Assembly: GCA_964023275.1 (NCBI GenBank)
Contig: OZ029915.1
Span: forward strand, 16,188,712-16,252,711
DNA length: 64,000 bases
Direction: 5' to 3'
Source of the DNA: Norana najaformis
Taxonomy: Eukaryota > Annelida > Clitellata > Crassiclitellata > Hormogastridae
Position 1 is the stretch's first letter, and each line of letters opens with the position of its first letter. Both the position numbers and the translations under genes were made by a program. Shown piece by piece: positions 21,953 to 33,935 of this stretch. Below the pieces are notes generated by a model. The model did not search any database. It was not told the DNA's origin and was given only the letters and a program-made list of their open reading frames with translations.

Positions 21953-22051
21953 CAGAGCAAGAGTTTGCGCATGATGGATAACTTCATTAGGATCATCAAC
22001 ATTGCTAACAAGCGTATCACTTGTGGAAAGTATCGCATCAATCTGATTTAT
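21953..22051 (-). CDS. TLN: Talin exon: R3 first helix
   Basis: A 33-codon exon, phase 0, with acceptor TTTCTAG (22053-22052) and donor GTCAGT from 21952. The text from INQIDAIL to HHAQTLAL aligns without gaps to human DQATDTIL to RQARILAQ at the start of R3, the bundle known as the weakest, first-opening force switch. At the place of human Thr809 this protein has Ser, next to a Thr. The next exon lies about 21 kb away, across the Polinton. Confidence 0.9.
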
Positions 22052-23074
22052 CTAGAAACAAAAAAGTCATTACTGATAATATTACAAGAAACTGTCAATA
22101 GTACACCAGAACAGAAGAAAGACTCAGGAAGAAAGAAAGATTAGAAGGAAGAAAAATGGATAAAAAAAGAGCAACAAAATTTGATATAAGTATCACAGGC
22201 ATTACTAAAGCTGTTGTACCAGGCGATATACGAATAAGTTTTACTCATTTATTAATGGATAGCATTTAGTATTTGTCTTTAGTACCAGATGACCTCCATA
22301 CAACTAAACTTGTTTACTTAAAGGCAATTATGTATAGCTGACCCGCTATCACCGTGGCGGTTGTGTGGTAATTAGTTGCATAATTACTGCAGGTTAAGGA
22401 AATCTCAGCCACACTGTAAATGAGTAATAATAATTCAGTAACAGAATTCTTGGAAAGGGTTAGCAAGGTGCGGCTGCAAATGGATGACCTGCTAGCAATT
22501 ATAGTTGACAGTTCACTCAAAGGCACTCCCCTAGCGGGTAAGTGAGTAAAGTAATGGATTCTCAGCCTAAGCTTAAGTATGTATTGTAAGCTTGCCTGTA
22601 ACCCGATAGCAATGGAGATCTGGTTGAGTTAAGCATTAAATAGTTAGCTAGTTTGTAATGGTTCTTGATCTACTTTGGAGTGTAAGGCCAGAATTGAAGG
22701 TGACTGACAGACAACATTGATTCTTGATTATGTTTTCTATAGACTTAAGGTTTGCTGTTAACTCTATTTTCTGATAGTTGTATTCTCTTGTACTTATTTG
22801 TTCTTTTTATCTCGTTCATGCTATCTCTCTTAATAAAATCTTTTATATCTGCAACGAGTTGCTCTGTTATGTGTTGAGCTAGTTCCTTCCCCATTACTAT
22901 TAATCTGATTAGATCCCTATCTTACGCTATTCATCATAAGAACTACCTTGCATAAGGAGAATCAGGTTGTAAAAAGAACTGAATTCAGCAAATGACTTGC
23001 TAGAATGAAGGTATTAAAAATCCATCGTTACAATAATGGGCATGGTCATCAGAAAAGTGCTAAGCAGAACATAC
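22052..23074. other. Talin intron (1.0 kb), nothing recognised
   Basis: The smallest intron in the window. It has a short purine-rich run at 22110-22170. No transposon end or coding sequence is seen. Confidence 0.6.
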
Positions 23075-23191
23075 TTCATCAGTCATTCCAGCACCCTTCT
23101 TAAAGTGTTTAATCATCGTTTCAAGAGCATTTGTTATTTCATCTGATGAAAACTCTATGTCCCTTATCACATCGTCATCTCCACATACGTC
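23075..23191 (-). CDS. TLN: Talin exon: R2 last helix
   Basis: A short exon of 39 codons, phase 0, with acceptor TTTTCAG (23193-23192) and donor GTATGT from 23074. DEITNALETMIKHFKKGAG aligns to human TAVTQALNELLQHVKAHATG, and the opening DVCGDDDVIRDI aligns to the ATEDGQLLRGV stretch. It follows exon 25108-25377 directly, with no residues missing. Confidence 0.9.
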
Positions 23192-24260
23192 CTGAAAAAC
23201 AAAGAACCAAGGAAGAACATTTATCAACTGACCACTCTGAAATCATGCAGCCTTCTTCTTAACTTTTTAACAGCCATGCTGCAGTAAAGCATACTTTATC
23301 ATGCTGGTCACACCCTAGTAAACCATACTGACAATGAGGTAGGCGGTTCCCAATTTTACATCAACCTGATATCATTTTATATGTAAAGCCTATAAATAAC
23401 AACTTGTATGCTTCTCTATGTATGAAGGTTAAGTGCACTTAAGTAAGTAGACAATGTCATATTACTGTCAATCATAAGCAAACCTGAACCAAAATAAATA
23501 AATGTTTGGAAATTAAACTGCCAGAAATGGTGAGGCATGTGGTGGAAGGTGATGAAATTTGGAAGTCAATCTATAAATAGCTAAAGAATGGGATAAATAG
23601 ATGAAAATCAGCTGTGAGAAATTAAGACTGAAAAATTCATCAGCTGAACATATTTGGAGGAGAGGAAAATATATTGTGCACACCGGCACATACCATACAT
23701 TGTTACTGAAACATCATTGAAACTATGGCACATGGTACCAGCGAATGAGTAAGAAGAGGAAGGTAGCATGCAAGAAGTAGAATGGTCTTCTCATGAACAG
23801 TTCATAAGCTTCAAAGCTAATGCTTTGAAATTTGTAATAATTTTCTTTGATTTTTCTCGACTAGCTCTGACTCACCTTAATTCATATGCAGAGGGGAGCT
23901 CATTTTATGTGTGAAATGCTGGGCTTCTATCCATTTGGTTACTGCTGGGTCGGGGATATAATAAATAAGCTCAGGGCCTGTTTGTTATAGTGGTGTACCC
24001 TTGGTTTCTAAGCGATAATGCCTGACTCGCAATTGGGATGCAAAGCCATTATATATATGTATATATGTATGCATTATGCATATAATAAATATACTATGTA
24101 TTAATAGATAAACTTTATTAATGTCCTAGTCTTTCTACACAATAAGAGAAGATAATAGGCATATAAAGGCAGATTTTATTTACTTAATTCGGCTCTGATC
24201 AAGCATGGCCTTTTTGCAGATCTAACCATCCCCTCCACAGAATTCCCAAACTATAGTTAT
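23192..24260. other. Talin intron sequence, nothing firm
   Basis: Unrecognised. A faint tRNA-like text at about 23980-24045 (TAGTGGTGTACCC...) may be an old SINE head but lacks a good box B. It is followed by a (TATATG)n run at 24050-24085. Confidence 0.4.
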
Positions 24261-24261
24261 G

Positions 24262-24720
24262 CTACTGGGTAGGACTGGAAATACTAATAACTCCTCCATA
24301 GCAACAGAAAACTTAATTGTCTGAACTCGTATGTAACTAAGAATAATTCGGACGTCATCTTAGCCATCCAACATTTCAATGGAAGGCATGTCCAAAAGTC
24401 AGTTCCTTTCCTGAAGTTCAGTTCCCTGTGGTAGGGCTGGTAGTCTGCTGAAAGTTCAGATCAAAACAACATCAAGGAGTAAGCTCAACAGTTGAGGAAT
24501 AATTCCTCAGAATTTGACCACGAGGCAACAGAAAAAGCTTGTTCTCTGTGTATCCTGTTATCACTTGGTAAATCCAGAGTAACAGTCTTCCATTACATAT
24601 GTATACATATGTATGTACGTATAATGTACAATGTGTATATACATAGATAATTTTACATGAGGTCTAAAAATATCATATATATATTAAATAAAGTTATATA
24701 CATATATATAATGCATAGAA
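24262..24720 (+). repeat. Interspersed repeat P, copy 1
   Basis: CTACTGGGTAGGACTGGAA, then GTTCAGATCAAAACAACAT, then AACAGTTGAGGAATAATTCC and CAGTCTTCCATTACATATGT recur in the same order, on the other strand, at 63540-63920. The tail is rich in ACATATGTATA. It has no coding capacity and the class is unknown (SINE or MITE). Confidence 0.65.
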
Positions 24721-24944
24721 AGGAAAAGATGGGGCATGTCCAATCAGACAAGCAAGCAGAAATAGCCAATGGTAGATCCAGATCAGGGCTCTTTTAATAT
24801 GTGGGAACTGTTTGTTAACCATGAATAAGAATGCAATGGTCAGTCTCTACCTATCTGTGCAAGATCACCAGGGATGACCTCCTCCTCATTTGTATGAAGA
24901 CAAAGTTAACTTGCTTTTAAGCCTTGGATATCAGTTAGACTCGT

Positions 24945-25005
24945 GAGAAGCACCTCTGTGAGGTATTAAAAAGGCGCTATAAAAATACAAACATACACAC
25001 AAATC
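24945..25005 (+). repeat. Repeat 3' end
   Basis: AGCACCTCTGTGAGGTATTA and then AGGCGCTATAAAAATAC matches the 3' end of the insertion at 33936-34700 (GTGCCTTTGTGAGGTACTTA, GGTGCTATATAAAGTT). It is a shared LINE or SINE tail. Confidence 0.55.
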
Positions 25006-25107
25006 CAACTGATGCTAGACCTAATTTCTGTCAAAATTCAATTGAGCTACAGAGAAGGAAAGAACACAAACTGAATAGAATGGTTGTCATAGGCAAGTAT
25101 AGCTTAC

Positions 25108-25377
25108 ATGAGCAATATCAACTGTCTCATCAACTGCTAGTGCCACTTGCTTGATTGCTTCTCCAAGCTGCTCTTGGCACTCAATGCCATCAATTGTTGG
25201 TGCCAAAACCTGGGTACACGTTAGCAGTTGCTGAGCTGAGAAGGCAAGTTTAGCAGCTGCCTTGATGACGGCATTCTTGTCCTGTTGACTGGTGCATAAG
25301 GTCGAGATGTCCTTCGCTTTCAAAACCATTTTGGCAATGGCTGCCAAGGCAGCTTTCGAAAGCCCAACAAGTTCTTT
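25108..25377 (-). CDS. TLN: Talin exon: rod bundle R2
   Basis: This is the best conserved talin exon here: 90 codons, phase 0 at both ends, acceptor TTTAG (25379-25378), donor GTAAGC from 25107. KMVLKAKDIS matches human ALVLKAKSVA, CTQVLAPTID matches CTKVVAPTIS, and CQEQLGEAIKQVALAVDE matches CQEQLVEAGRLVAKAVEG. It covers about human residues 669-758, the core helices of R2. The reading continues upstream of the first internal Leu codon to KELVGLSKAA, so the acceptor sets the exon start, not a start codon. Confidence 0.96.
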
Positions 25378-26330
25378 CTAAATAAATAATAATAAAGAGT
25401 CTTGAGTTCAAGACACTTAAGCCATAATAAAACATTAAGCCCACAGTTGCAGTACAAAACTAATTTCAAGAACATGGCAATATTTGAGAGCAGGACCCTC
25501 TGAATGCCTAAAATACAACTAAAATAAGGTTTTCTAGACAGAAATGTAAGTTCTTACCTGCAGCATAAGAAATGCCACCAGGTGGCCAAGATGGATGCTC
25601 AAAGAATTTCTGTAATCTTCTACCTCAATATTTTTTCAAATTATCAATTTATTATGTCTTCTATTATGTAGCTGGATATCTTCTCATTATTTCGAACACA
25701 AATGGACTTTCAAATCACCAAACGTGGTAACTTCATATTTTGAAACCTTTCCAAACGTCTGCTTCTGTTAAGCATCCTTTGCGCATCAAAATGGCAGAAT
25801 CGATTTTAACTCAGCTCGTTGACAATAATGACATCATTCTTTTAAATAATGTTTTCAACCATTGCTGACCAATTTCTCGTTCCATAATACCCAAATCACA
25901 AAGCCAACATCCAAACTCCGCCACTGCCTTGTTTGGAGTAGTGCCAGTCCCAAGCCTGGATAAAGGAGGAGGGCAACGGCAACAGCCTTTGATGCCATAA
26001 GCTGTCATTAAACTGAGGAACTAACTAACAACTTCCAATGCAGTGCCCTTTAACAGTCTTAACAACTGATCAGCTATTCGTCAATCTGCCATTATTCACG
26101 ATTTCATCAAAAGCTAAACAGCTGGACATCCTGGCACTCTATAAGATGTAGATCAGTGCTGATACACTTAACTAAATCAAGCAAGATATCACTCTGGAAG
26201 GTTTTCTGCTCTTTAAGTTCATTGTCACAGAATCTCAGGTCACTTAATGGCTGTAACTGTTAATTAATTAATTTATACCTTCCATCGCGCTGGTGTCTAA
26301 TGCACAATGCAATCAACTGATAGTGCACCA
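25378..26330. other. Talin intron sequence, nothing firm
   Basis: Unrecognised. The minus-strand text around 25880-25985 (TTTATCCAGGCTTGGGACTG) looks like part of a dispersed repeat, but I cannot place it. Confidence 0.4.
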
Positions 26331-26334
26331 AAAC

Positions 26335-26670
26335 CAAGCTGCAATCAGGTCAATATCCAGAAAAGCAGTCCACTATGACAGAGAGGCGGATAAGCAATCT
26401 GAAAAAGTACAGTCTTAAGTTGAGAACAAAAGGGCACAAGCAACTGAGCAGAATGAACAGATACAGGACGAAAGTTCCAAAATCTAGATTCAGCAACCGA
26501 AAACACCCATTCACCAAGAATTTGTGGCAGTGTCACTTTGTCGTCTATAGGTCCTCGTTAGTCATCATTGTTCACCTGGTGGCAGAAATGCTCCACATAT
26601 CCTCATGTCAGGCTAGCTGGTGTAACCAAGCAGAGTGCTGCTAACATCGACCAATCTCATGGTGCAATCC
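26335..26670 (-). mobile_element. L2/CR1-like LINE 3' fragment
   Basis: The minus strand reads EWVFSVAESRFWNFRPVSVH and then QLKTVLFQIAYPPL, the usual C-terminal pattern of these LINEs (W-N-S-L-P ... F-K-S-x-L-K-T-x-L-F). Only the last hundred codons are present. Confidence 0.65.
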
Positions 26671-27370
26671 ATGAATTCTAAAATGACCTTGTTGCTCCGA
26701 TATTATATCCTTGTGTGAGGTGATCAACTGATGAAAAAGATATGCTGGGGCAAATCAGCAGATCATTTTCAACATCTGTTCAATTTCGTGTCACACTTGC
26801 TTATGCAAAGATAGTATTAAGCTAATAAATTTGTCACTTCAAAGCAAAAGTACAAAGAAAAAACATCATACAACCTCCATTATGCCGACATAGCATTTGA
26901 CATAGGGCGAACATAGGGTCAGTATTCATGTTTTTCATAGCATTGGACATAATTTGGCTCAATGTTGGTATGCTGAAACAATTGAGTAACAGTAGGCCTA
27001 TGCTTTTAATTTTGTGATGTGTTAAGATGTTAAGTATTTTCAAATGCATTAATAAATATTGTTTCAAATATTTCAACATAGATATCATTTAACAAATTTA
27101 TTATTTTATCATTAATTGTAATAACAACACGTTAATTATTGTTCCACATGAAGGATACCTCTTTTAAGCTGGTATTGATTTGTAATTAATCAACAGGCCA
27201 GCTACACAATATCCTGTGCACCTCAGCTCAAAAATGTAAGCTTGTTGTGCCAATGGCAACAGCAGCAAGCTATGGGCATATTCTGGGCTCAACGAATGTG
27301 GCTGTCGGTGTCAGCAGTACACATATTCCCTACTAAATTTGAGCTGATACATACACAGACATGGACAAAA
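26671..27370. other. Talin intron sequence, nothing recognised
   Basis: AT-rich, with short runs of similar text around 27040-27130. No gene or repeat end is seen. Confidence 0.5.
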
Positions 27371-27373
27371 TAG

Positions 27374-27660
27374 GAGGCATGGTGGCCAAGAGGCAAACAT
27401 CTTGGCTTTTACCTATGCATCCCGAGTTCGGCCTGAGTTTGAAAAATGGCCCAGTAAGTTGGGCCATCGTTTCAAATAAACCCACTCCTTAACCAATAAA
27501 TTGTTAAGAAGTGGGCTGATATGGGTGATCAGTTGTAAATTGGAGGGTAAAACTGTTTGGCCAATGTTATTGGCTAAATGTTTGACTGAGTTTAAAATAA
27601 GCAGTGGGACAATGCAGGATACAACCACTCATCGACAGTGACCAGGATGTCAGCCAGTAT
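27374..27660 (+). repeat. tRNA-derived SINE
   Basis: Box A-like TGGCCAAGAGG at 27382-27392 and box B-like GAGTTCGGCCT near 27424-27434, about 40 bases apart, as in SINE heads. An unrelated body of about 200 bases follows (CCCAGTAAGTTGGGCC...). There is no mature tRNA fold, so it is a retroposed element and not a tRNA gene. Confidence 0.6.
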
Positions 27661-27914
27661 CGACCCCAATGTGTGTGCTGGCTGGGGCTGAGTTTAAAAA
27701 CCTTAAGCTGATGCGTGACTGCATTCTGTTGTGCTCCATTCAATCTCAGGAAGCTCGTATTTCAGTGCCATTTGTATCTGGCCACAGATTTTTGTTCCGT
27801 GGAGCAAGGCGAGCTGATTGTTCCATGCATCCACAATGCAACATGGTAGCTTCATCATGGTCAGCCCTTCATTCTTGAACAGGGTGATATGCAACCTGTG
27901 ACAGGAGATTCTGG

Positions 27915-28330
27915 TCCTTAATTGCTACTATTTCATCAGAAGCTGAAAATCATGCTATTTGATCAAGGTTTTGTGTTGTCAAGTCAAAAGTACCTCCCCT
28001 TTACCTCACTGACTTCTGCACTTTGGTCTCCTCGTTGCCGGGCCGTAGCACCCTCTACTCAGCCACTCAAGATCTCCTGTTTGTCCCTCGAATGCGCACC
28101 GCTGCGGCCCAGTCCAGAAGCTTTGCCTACGTTGGTCCCACTTGCTGGAATTGTCTCCCTCGAGAATTTCCACTTGAGCTCCTTTCTCTCCCCCTCTCAG
28201 TGTTCCGCAGGCGCCTGAAGACTGTACTGTTTAACAGTGATTTTACTCTTTCGGGTCGGAAGCACCTCTGTTGAGTTTATCCTCTAAGAAGCAATTTATA
28301 AATCTCAAATTACAATTACAATTACCTCTG
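27915..28330 (+). mobile_element. L2/CR1-like LINE 3' end (copy B)
   Basis: Plus-strand text LPGRSTLYSATQDLLFVPRM and AAAQSRSFAYVGPTCWNCLP, ending FRRRLKTVLFNSDF at 28274, with the tail (AATTAC)n at 28306-28326. It is a clear sister of copy A (LVPGRSTLRSASLGLLTVPR). The frame changes once near 28020, and the element is 5'-truncated near 27915. Confidence 0.8.
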
Positions 28331-28900
28331 AGAAATTTTCTTGAGTAAAAGGGCAGTTATGATTACAATTATAGTCACTGTTTCAAGAAGGTTTTAAACT
28401 CACTCTACTGTATAAAACAAGGGCTCAACCAACTGTGATAAACTGTGCAGTTGAGCCAACTTTCTGAAGATGTTATCTGCCTTCTTTGGTGCTTTCCTCA
28501 TTGAATTGGTTGACCAATCTTACATAGCACAATGACATCATGGAAATTACTGGTGACTATTATCATTATTTTGTGTGCAAAAGTTAGAGCCCTGTTCTCT
28601 TGTAATTAAGTAATACTCCAGAAAGTTGAAAATGGAAATGGTTGAAGAAAAGTGTATTACACATGTAGTTTGAGATCTGAGATTCTCCAAAAGGCAGACC
28701 AGCATCTAATGAAATCAATGTTGTGTATTATCATTATTATTATTATTATTATTATTAATCAGATATATATTGTGCAAATTACAAAATCACCTCAAAAGTG
28801 TGTGCAGCTGAAAGAAGGTATGTCTTCAAAAAGATATGTATTGCCTACTGACTTAATCAAACAAAATAGTATAAGTCAAACAAAAAACACAAAGTCTCAC
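28331..28900. other. Talin intron with (ATT)n microsatellite
   Basis: An (ATT)n run lies at 28729-28757. Otherwise nothing is recognised before the donor of exon 28901-29002. Confidence 0.6.
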
Positions 28901-29002
28901 CCTGAACACCATTTCCAACTTCAGTTCTGGTTCAACATATTGCATGACTCCACCACTTGCTTCTCCAATACGGGTTGCTGCACTGTATATTTGTTGCTTT
29001 GC
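28901..29002 (-). CDS. TLN: Talin exon: R1 last helix
   Basis: This exon has 34 codons, phase 0 at both ends, with acceptor GAAG (29004-29003) and donor GTGAGA from 28900. SAATRIGEASGGVMQ aligns to human QAAGNVGQASGELLQ at the end of R1. It is spaced correctly between the neighbouring exons, with EE|AKQQ on one side and VFR|KELV on the other. The acceptor has a poor polypyrimidine tract, so the start could move by a few codons. Confidence 0.87.
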
Positions 29003-30180
29003 CTTCAAAATGTTAAAATTGACAGAATTCCATTTATTTATTTGCAGTAACAATTACATGAAATATAGTTTCTGCTCCTAACAGTATTGGTACACTGGTT
29101 TCAATTAGTGTCTGATAACTAAAGTTTATATAAAATGCCAAAAACTAGTTCAGTATCAGTGCCTACAGCTTTGTGTTTCCCAAGCAGTCTGCAAACTGTA
29201 TGTATAGGTGTACAGACACTTGTTTTTCAGTGTAATAGCCTTTTGAGAGTACTCATGATTTCAAATCAGAATAATATCTCTTCATAAAATCAGTTATTGT
29301 CAGAAAATAATGAATTAGAATTTATATTAGGCCAAATAATGGAGTAATTTGAATATTTGTATTTGAAAAAAATATTTGAATAATAAATATTTAAATAAGT
29401 ATCATTTAATCTCATCATCACTGTATAACTGGTGAAATCCAGCTGAAATATGTAGACCATACTCCAGACTTTTGGCATATTTACAATTCTGACACTCCAT
29501 TACAAATTTTTTATCAGTGGAAACAGTAAAACGTCAGGAAATGAAATAAAAAAAACAGTCAAGCTGCATGTTGACAACCTTCCAAAGTTACAAATGGATC
29601 TAGCTTCAAATCACAGACTCACTCAATTTGTAGCACATTATTAACTTGAGAAAAGAAACATAGTCTTTCACATTGCCAACAATCCAAATTCTATATGCAG
29701 AAATCTATATGCTGCTATCAACAATAATCAATGACATCTGTAACTCGAACAATCAACTGAGGTCAAACACTGCTCAACACTGTCAACAATATTAGGCATG
29801 CCTAGAGTCTTGTTGATGCTAAACTTATCAAGGCATGCTTATGACTTGTTGCAACATATACCTGACATTTTCCCATATGAGTGCCCAAGCAATAAAGTGC
29901 ATGCCAGCTGATGTTACACCAATCCCCATCACTGCACCAACTAGTCACAGCATGCAGCCTAGGGGTACCCAAACAAGTCAACAATTCAATGACAAATTGA
30001 CATTATGTCATGCAAAATTCCGCCTTGGCGTGGTGCACCTGCCAGCCAATCACAAGCAATTCAAAAACCTGATAACTCATCAACATTATGTCTTGGTATA
30101 TTCTGCTACAACTGTGCACTTAAAACTTCCTGACAAATCAGCAGAAAATTATGTAGTCTACAAATCAAGCATTTCTATTT
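29003..30180. other. Talin intron sequence, nothing recognised
   Basis: AT-rich. A 116-codon plus-strand open run ends at 30185 but has no recognisable family. It may be part of the LINE fragment that follows. Confidence 0.45.
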
Positions 30181-30181
30181 C

Positions 30182-30424
30182 TTAAGCGCTTGAAAACCAT
30201 TTTGTTTGATCCTGGTTTTTGTCATTAGGCCAAAAGTGCCTCTAGTGAGTCTCTCTTCAAGAGATGCTTCATAAACCTTTGATTACAATTGCAAAATTAC
30301 AAATGGTCCATCAACACGCTGAGGATACTCAACTTTATGTTGCTCTCTCTGCTACAGCTTGTAACAGGGAGAGTACAGGTTTGAGTGGTTACTGAGTAGG
30401 GGACTTGCGCAAGTCCTTCCTGCA
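30182..30424 (+). repeat. LINE 3' end fragment (copy C) and SINE body piece
   Basis: 30182-30302 ends like copies A and B (CATAAACCTTTGATTACAATTG). 30370-30424 repeats the SINE body seen at 1285-1325 (CTTGCGCAAGTCCTTCC). Confidence 0.55.
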
Positions 30425-31786
30425 CAATACAATACAATACAACTTATATTTATAACGTGCCTTAATAAAACAATGTCTTACTCAAAGGACGCGTTACAAC
30501 ATAATAATTAGTTATAGTACTGAGAGAATAAATGAGTCTTAAGTTTTAATTTAAAATTATCTATTGAAGAGCATCTTTGAATAGATTCAGGTAAAGAGTT
30601 CCACTCAGCTGGACCAGCTATTTCAAACATTCTTTTACCAAACTGTAGGTTAACTCTTCTGACTTCAAAGTCCCCTTTTGAAGCCGAACGCAATCTTCTT
30701 CTGGACTCAGTGGAAGTACAAGGTTTAACTAGAGAGGACAGGTAGGACAGGGCAGAGCCTGACATAATTTTGAACACAAGTAGACAACAGATTTTGAAAG
30801 ATATGCAGGCCTGAATGGGTAACCAATGAAGTTGTTGTAAAGAATGAGTAATGTGATCTCGAGGGCCAAGGCTTTTAACTAGGCGAGCTGCAGCATGAAT
30901 AACAGAGGTAAGCGGTGAGAGGGTAGATTTAGGTAAAGCATAAAGCACTGAATTGCAATAATCAATTCTGGATAGTATAAGTGAATGAACCAGGACATGA
31001 AGGCAATGCTCATTAAGGCAGCGTTTAATCTGATGTATCCGTCATAGGTGGAAGAAACAGGCTCTAGATATGGAGCTAATATGGTGAGACATGGAAAGTT
31101 TGCTATCCAAAAAGACACCAAGGTCACGAACTACATTCGAGGGTAGTATGGAACAGGACTCATCTATTTTCAGAAAGAGAGTCTGCAAATCTAAATGTGA
31201 TCGGGACCGACGATCGAACCAAATCAATTCCGTCTTACTTGTGTTTAATTTCAGGCGCATGGAAGCACACCAGGATTGTATCTCATGGAAACAGGCAATA
31301 AGTTTAATTTTTGAACTGTCAAGGTTAGAAGTGGAAAGTTTTATGTAAAGTTGGGTGCCATCAGCGTAAATATGGATAGAAATACCAAACTTAAGCGCAA
31401 TCTTGGAGATATTGGAAGTGTATAGAATGAAAAGCAGTGGACCAAGAATGGAGCCTTGGGGGCACCAAAAATTAAATTAGTAGTCTTAGAGAATTTGACA
31501 CCAAAGTAAACATTTTGAGTCCTAGAAGAGAGAAAAGAAGAGATCCAAGAAGTGCAGATGATGAGATACCAAATTGTAATTGAAGGATCTGAAGCAAAAT
31601 GGTGTGGTCAACGCAGTCAAATGCGGCAACAAAGTCGAGGAGGAGAAGAACTGCTATAAAACCAGGGTCAAGAGCCGAGACAATGTCTTTGTAAACCTTT
31701 AGGACAGCAGTTTCAGTAGAATGATATCGTCTAAATCCAGATTGGGTGAGAGGGAGTAGATTATGAGATTCAATAAAATTAGAAAG
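30425..31786 (-). mobile_element. L2/CR1-like LINE copy I
   Basis: From 31786 downward: GFRRYHSTETAVLKV, LLLDFVAAFDCVDHTILL, PQGSILGPLLFILYTSN, then IYADGTQLY (active site YADD changed to YADG), RLKLNTSKTELIWF, VRDLGVFLDSKLSMSHH, and the end FKLKLKTHLFSQYYN at 30508. The 3' tail is (TTGTA)n at 30425-30445. The endonuclease half is missing. A few frame changes mark it as dead. Confidence 0.85.
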
Positions 31787-31861
31787 CAACTGAGCAAGTC
31801 ATTCCTGCTCATACATGCCGCTGCCAGACAGCAGCATGTTTGACCGTGGCCTCATGAGTTT
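31787..31861 (+). repeat. 75-bp direct repeat, left arm
   Basis: CAACTGAGCAAGTCATTCCT to the GAGTTT at 31861, matching 33561-33635 with about 4 differences. The two arms bracket the RTE-like LINE exactly. Confidence 0.85.
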
Positions 31862-33560
31862 CTTCTTCTTCCTTCTGGTTGGAATTAATCCCTCCTAGAA
31901 GAGGGGTCAGCCACATGAATCCTTCTTTTCTATTTGTTTCTATCTCCAGTATCTTCTTTCTTCAGTCTGAGAAGCTTTAGATCTTGCTGAATCATGTGTC
32001 CCCATCTCTTCTTTTGTTGTCCCCGAATGCAGCGTCCATAAACCTCTGCTGTCGTGATTCTTTTTATGCAGTTTTCCGCTTCTCTCCTCATCAAATGACC
32101 ACACCATCTCAACCTGGCTTCTCGTACCTTGTCAGATATACATGCCTCTCCCAATTTCTGTCTGATATATTCATTCCTTTTCTTGTCTTTCAGTGAGATT
32201 CCAAGTATCCATCGCAGCATTTTCATTTCTGTTCTCTCCAGCAGCTTCTCCTCCTCTTTCATCAGTGTCCAGCAGCTTCTCCTCCATATATCATCACTGG
32301 TCTTATCATTGTTTTGTACGCCTTTCCTTTGAGTTGAACCGGCATTTTGACATCGCATAATACACTCGATAGGTCTTTCCATTTTTGCCATGCTGCCGTT
32401 ATCCTGTTCTGTTTGCATTCTCCTTTAGCATTCATTATCGACCCAAGGTATTTAAGGTTTCTACTTGTTTCAGTGCATTTCCTGCAATGTCCTTGACCGC
32501 AAGTGTCTCATCCATTTTGGAGCATACCATGGTCTCTGTTTTATTGATATTTATTTTAAGGCCCTTGCTCTCTGGTGCTCTCTGCCAGTCAGTGAAACGC
32601 CCTTGTATCATTGTCGCTGTGTTTCTGCCACTATGAGGTCATCAGCATACAACATATCCCATGGTACTTCTCTTCTCACAATTTCTGAGATGGCATCCAT
32701 TACTATGATGAATAGCAGAAGACTCAGACAGGATCCCTGATGTACACCCACTCGAATCTCAAATTTTTCTGTGTTTCCTATATTGCTTCTCACTAAAGTC
32801 TGTGCAACTTTGTACATTGATTTCACCAGTCGCACTATTTTCTATGATACTCCCTTTTTCCTCAGACTCCAATATATGACCTCTCTTGGTACTCTATCAA
32901 AAGCCTTCCCCAATTCTACAAAAGTCCAATATCTCTTGCTGTTTCCTTCTAGTATTTTCTCCTGCACCTGTCTCAATATGAATATTGCATCCGTTGTGCC
33001 TCTACCCGGTCTAAAGCCAAACTGGTTATCATGTAGCTTAATCCATTCCCTTCGATCACCCTTTTATACACTTTTAGTCCAATTTTCAGCAGCTTAATTC
33101 CTCTGTAGTTACTACATTCCAATACGTCTCCTTTTTGTTTATATATTGCTATTACTTCACTTTCCCTCAGATCTTGTGGCAGCCTTTCTTGTTTCATAAA
33201 GTCATTTAAAATGATGTATAGCTATTCAATGCCATCATGCCCAAGTGCCTTAAACATTTCGGCAGTCATTCCAGATGGGCCCTGTGCTTTGTTGTTTTTC
33301 ATCTTTTCAATTGCTATCTCGATCTCTTTGCGAGTAATTTCATTTTCCAGTCCTGCCACAGGAATGGCTTTCTCTAGCGGCTCCCTCGGATTTTCTTCAT
33401 TTAGCAGTTCATCAATGTATGTCTTTCATCTGGCTGTGATAACATCCTCCTCAGTTAACATCTTACCATCTTTATCTTTAATTATATTCACTGATTGCTT
33501 ATACTGTTTACTTTGTTGTCTTGCTTTTGCTCTTTTATATATCTTTGCCTCCTTCCTACA
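31862..33560 (-). mobile_element. RTE-like LINE copy H
   Basis: The minus strand carries NNKAQGPSGMTAEMFKALG, ESEVIAIYKQKGDVLECSNY and YRGIKLL (near 33100), VGVHQGSCLSLLLFIIVMD and LYADDLIVAE (near 32630; YADD intact), then YLGSIMNAKGEC and KMLRWILGISLKDKKRNEYI with RLRWCGHLMRR. The 3' end is (GAA)n-rich near 31865. The 5' endonuclease part is absent. Several frame breaks are present. The clade call (RTE-like) rests on the C-terminal layout. Confidence 0.78.
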
Positions 33561-33635
33561 CAACTGAGCAAGTCATTCCTGTTCAAACATGCCGCAGCCA
33601 GACAGCAGCATGTTTGACCGTGGCCTCACGAGTTT
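33561..33635 (+). repeat. 75-bp direct repeat, right arm
   Basis: Second arm of the repeat at 31787-31861. Confidence 0.85.
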
Positions 33636-33935
33636 GTTCCCTTTGAAATAAATCTACAATCCTTTATAATTTTCTTTATGGCAGAAGTTCACTTTCCCGA
33701 TTTCTGCACCTAGGTCATTTGAGGTTCTGGCTGCTACCCTAATTTCAGGCAACAAATGGATATTGCATATTAATATTTATCATCCAACACCCCTCTCTTT
33801 GATTGATTTTCTTAATGACTTCCAGTCAATACTGAATATTTTATCTCCTCAACCCCAAAAATAATTATTATGGGTGACCCCATTTTTCATCTTGATGTAG
33901 CTGGACACTGTTCTTCATCATTTCTTGAAATGGAG

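Noticed and set aside
27374-27445. Possible tRNA gene
   Set aside because: Box A and B are present, but no acceptor stem or anticodon arm pairing can be drawn, and a SINE body follows.
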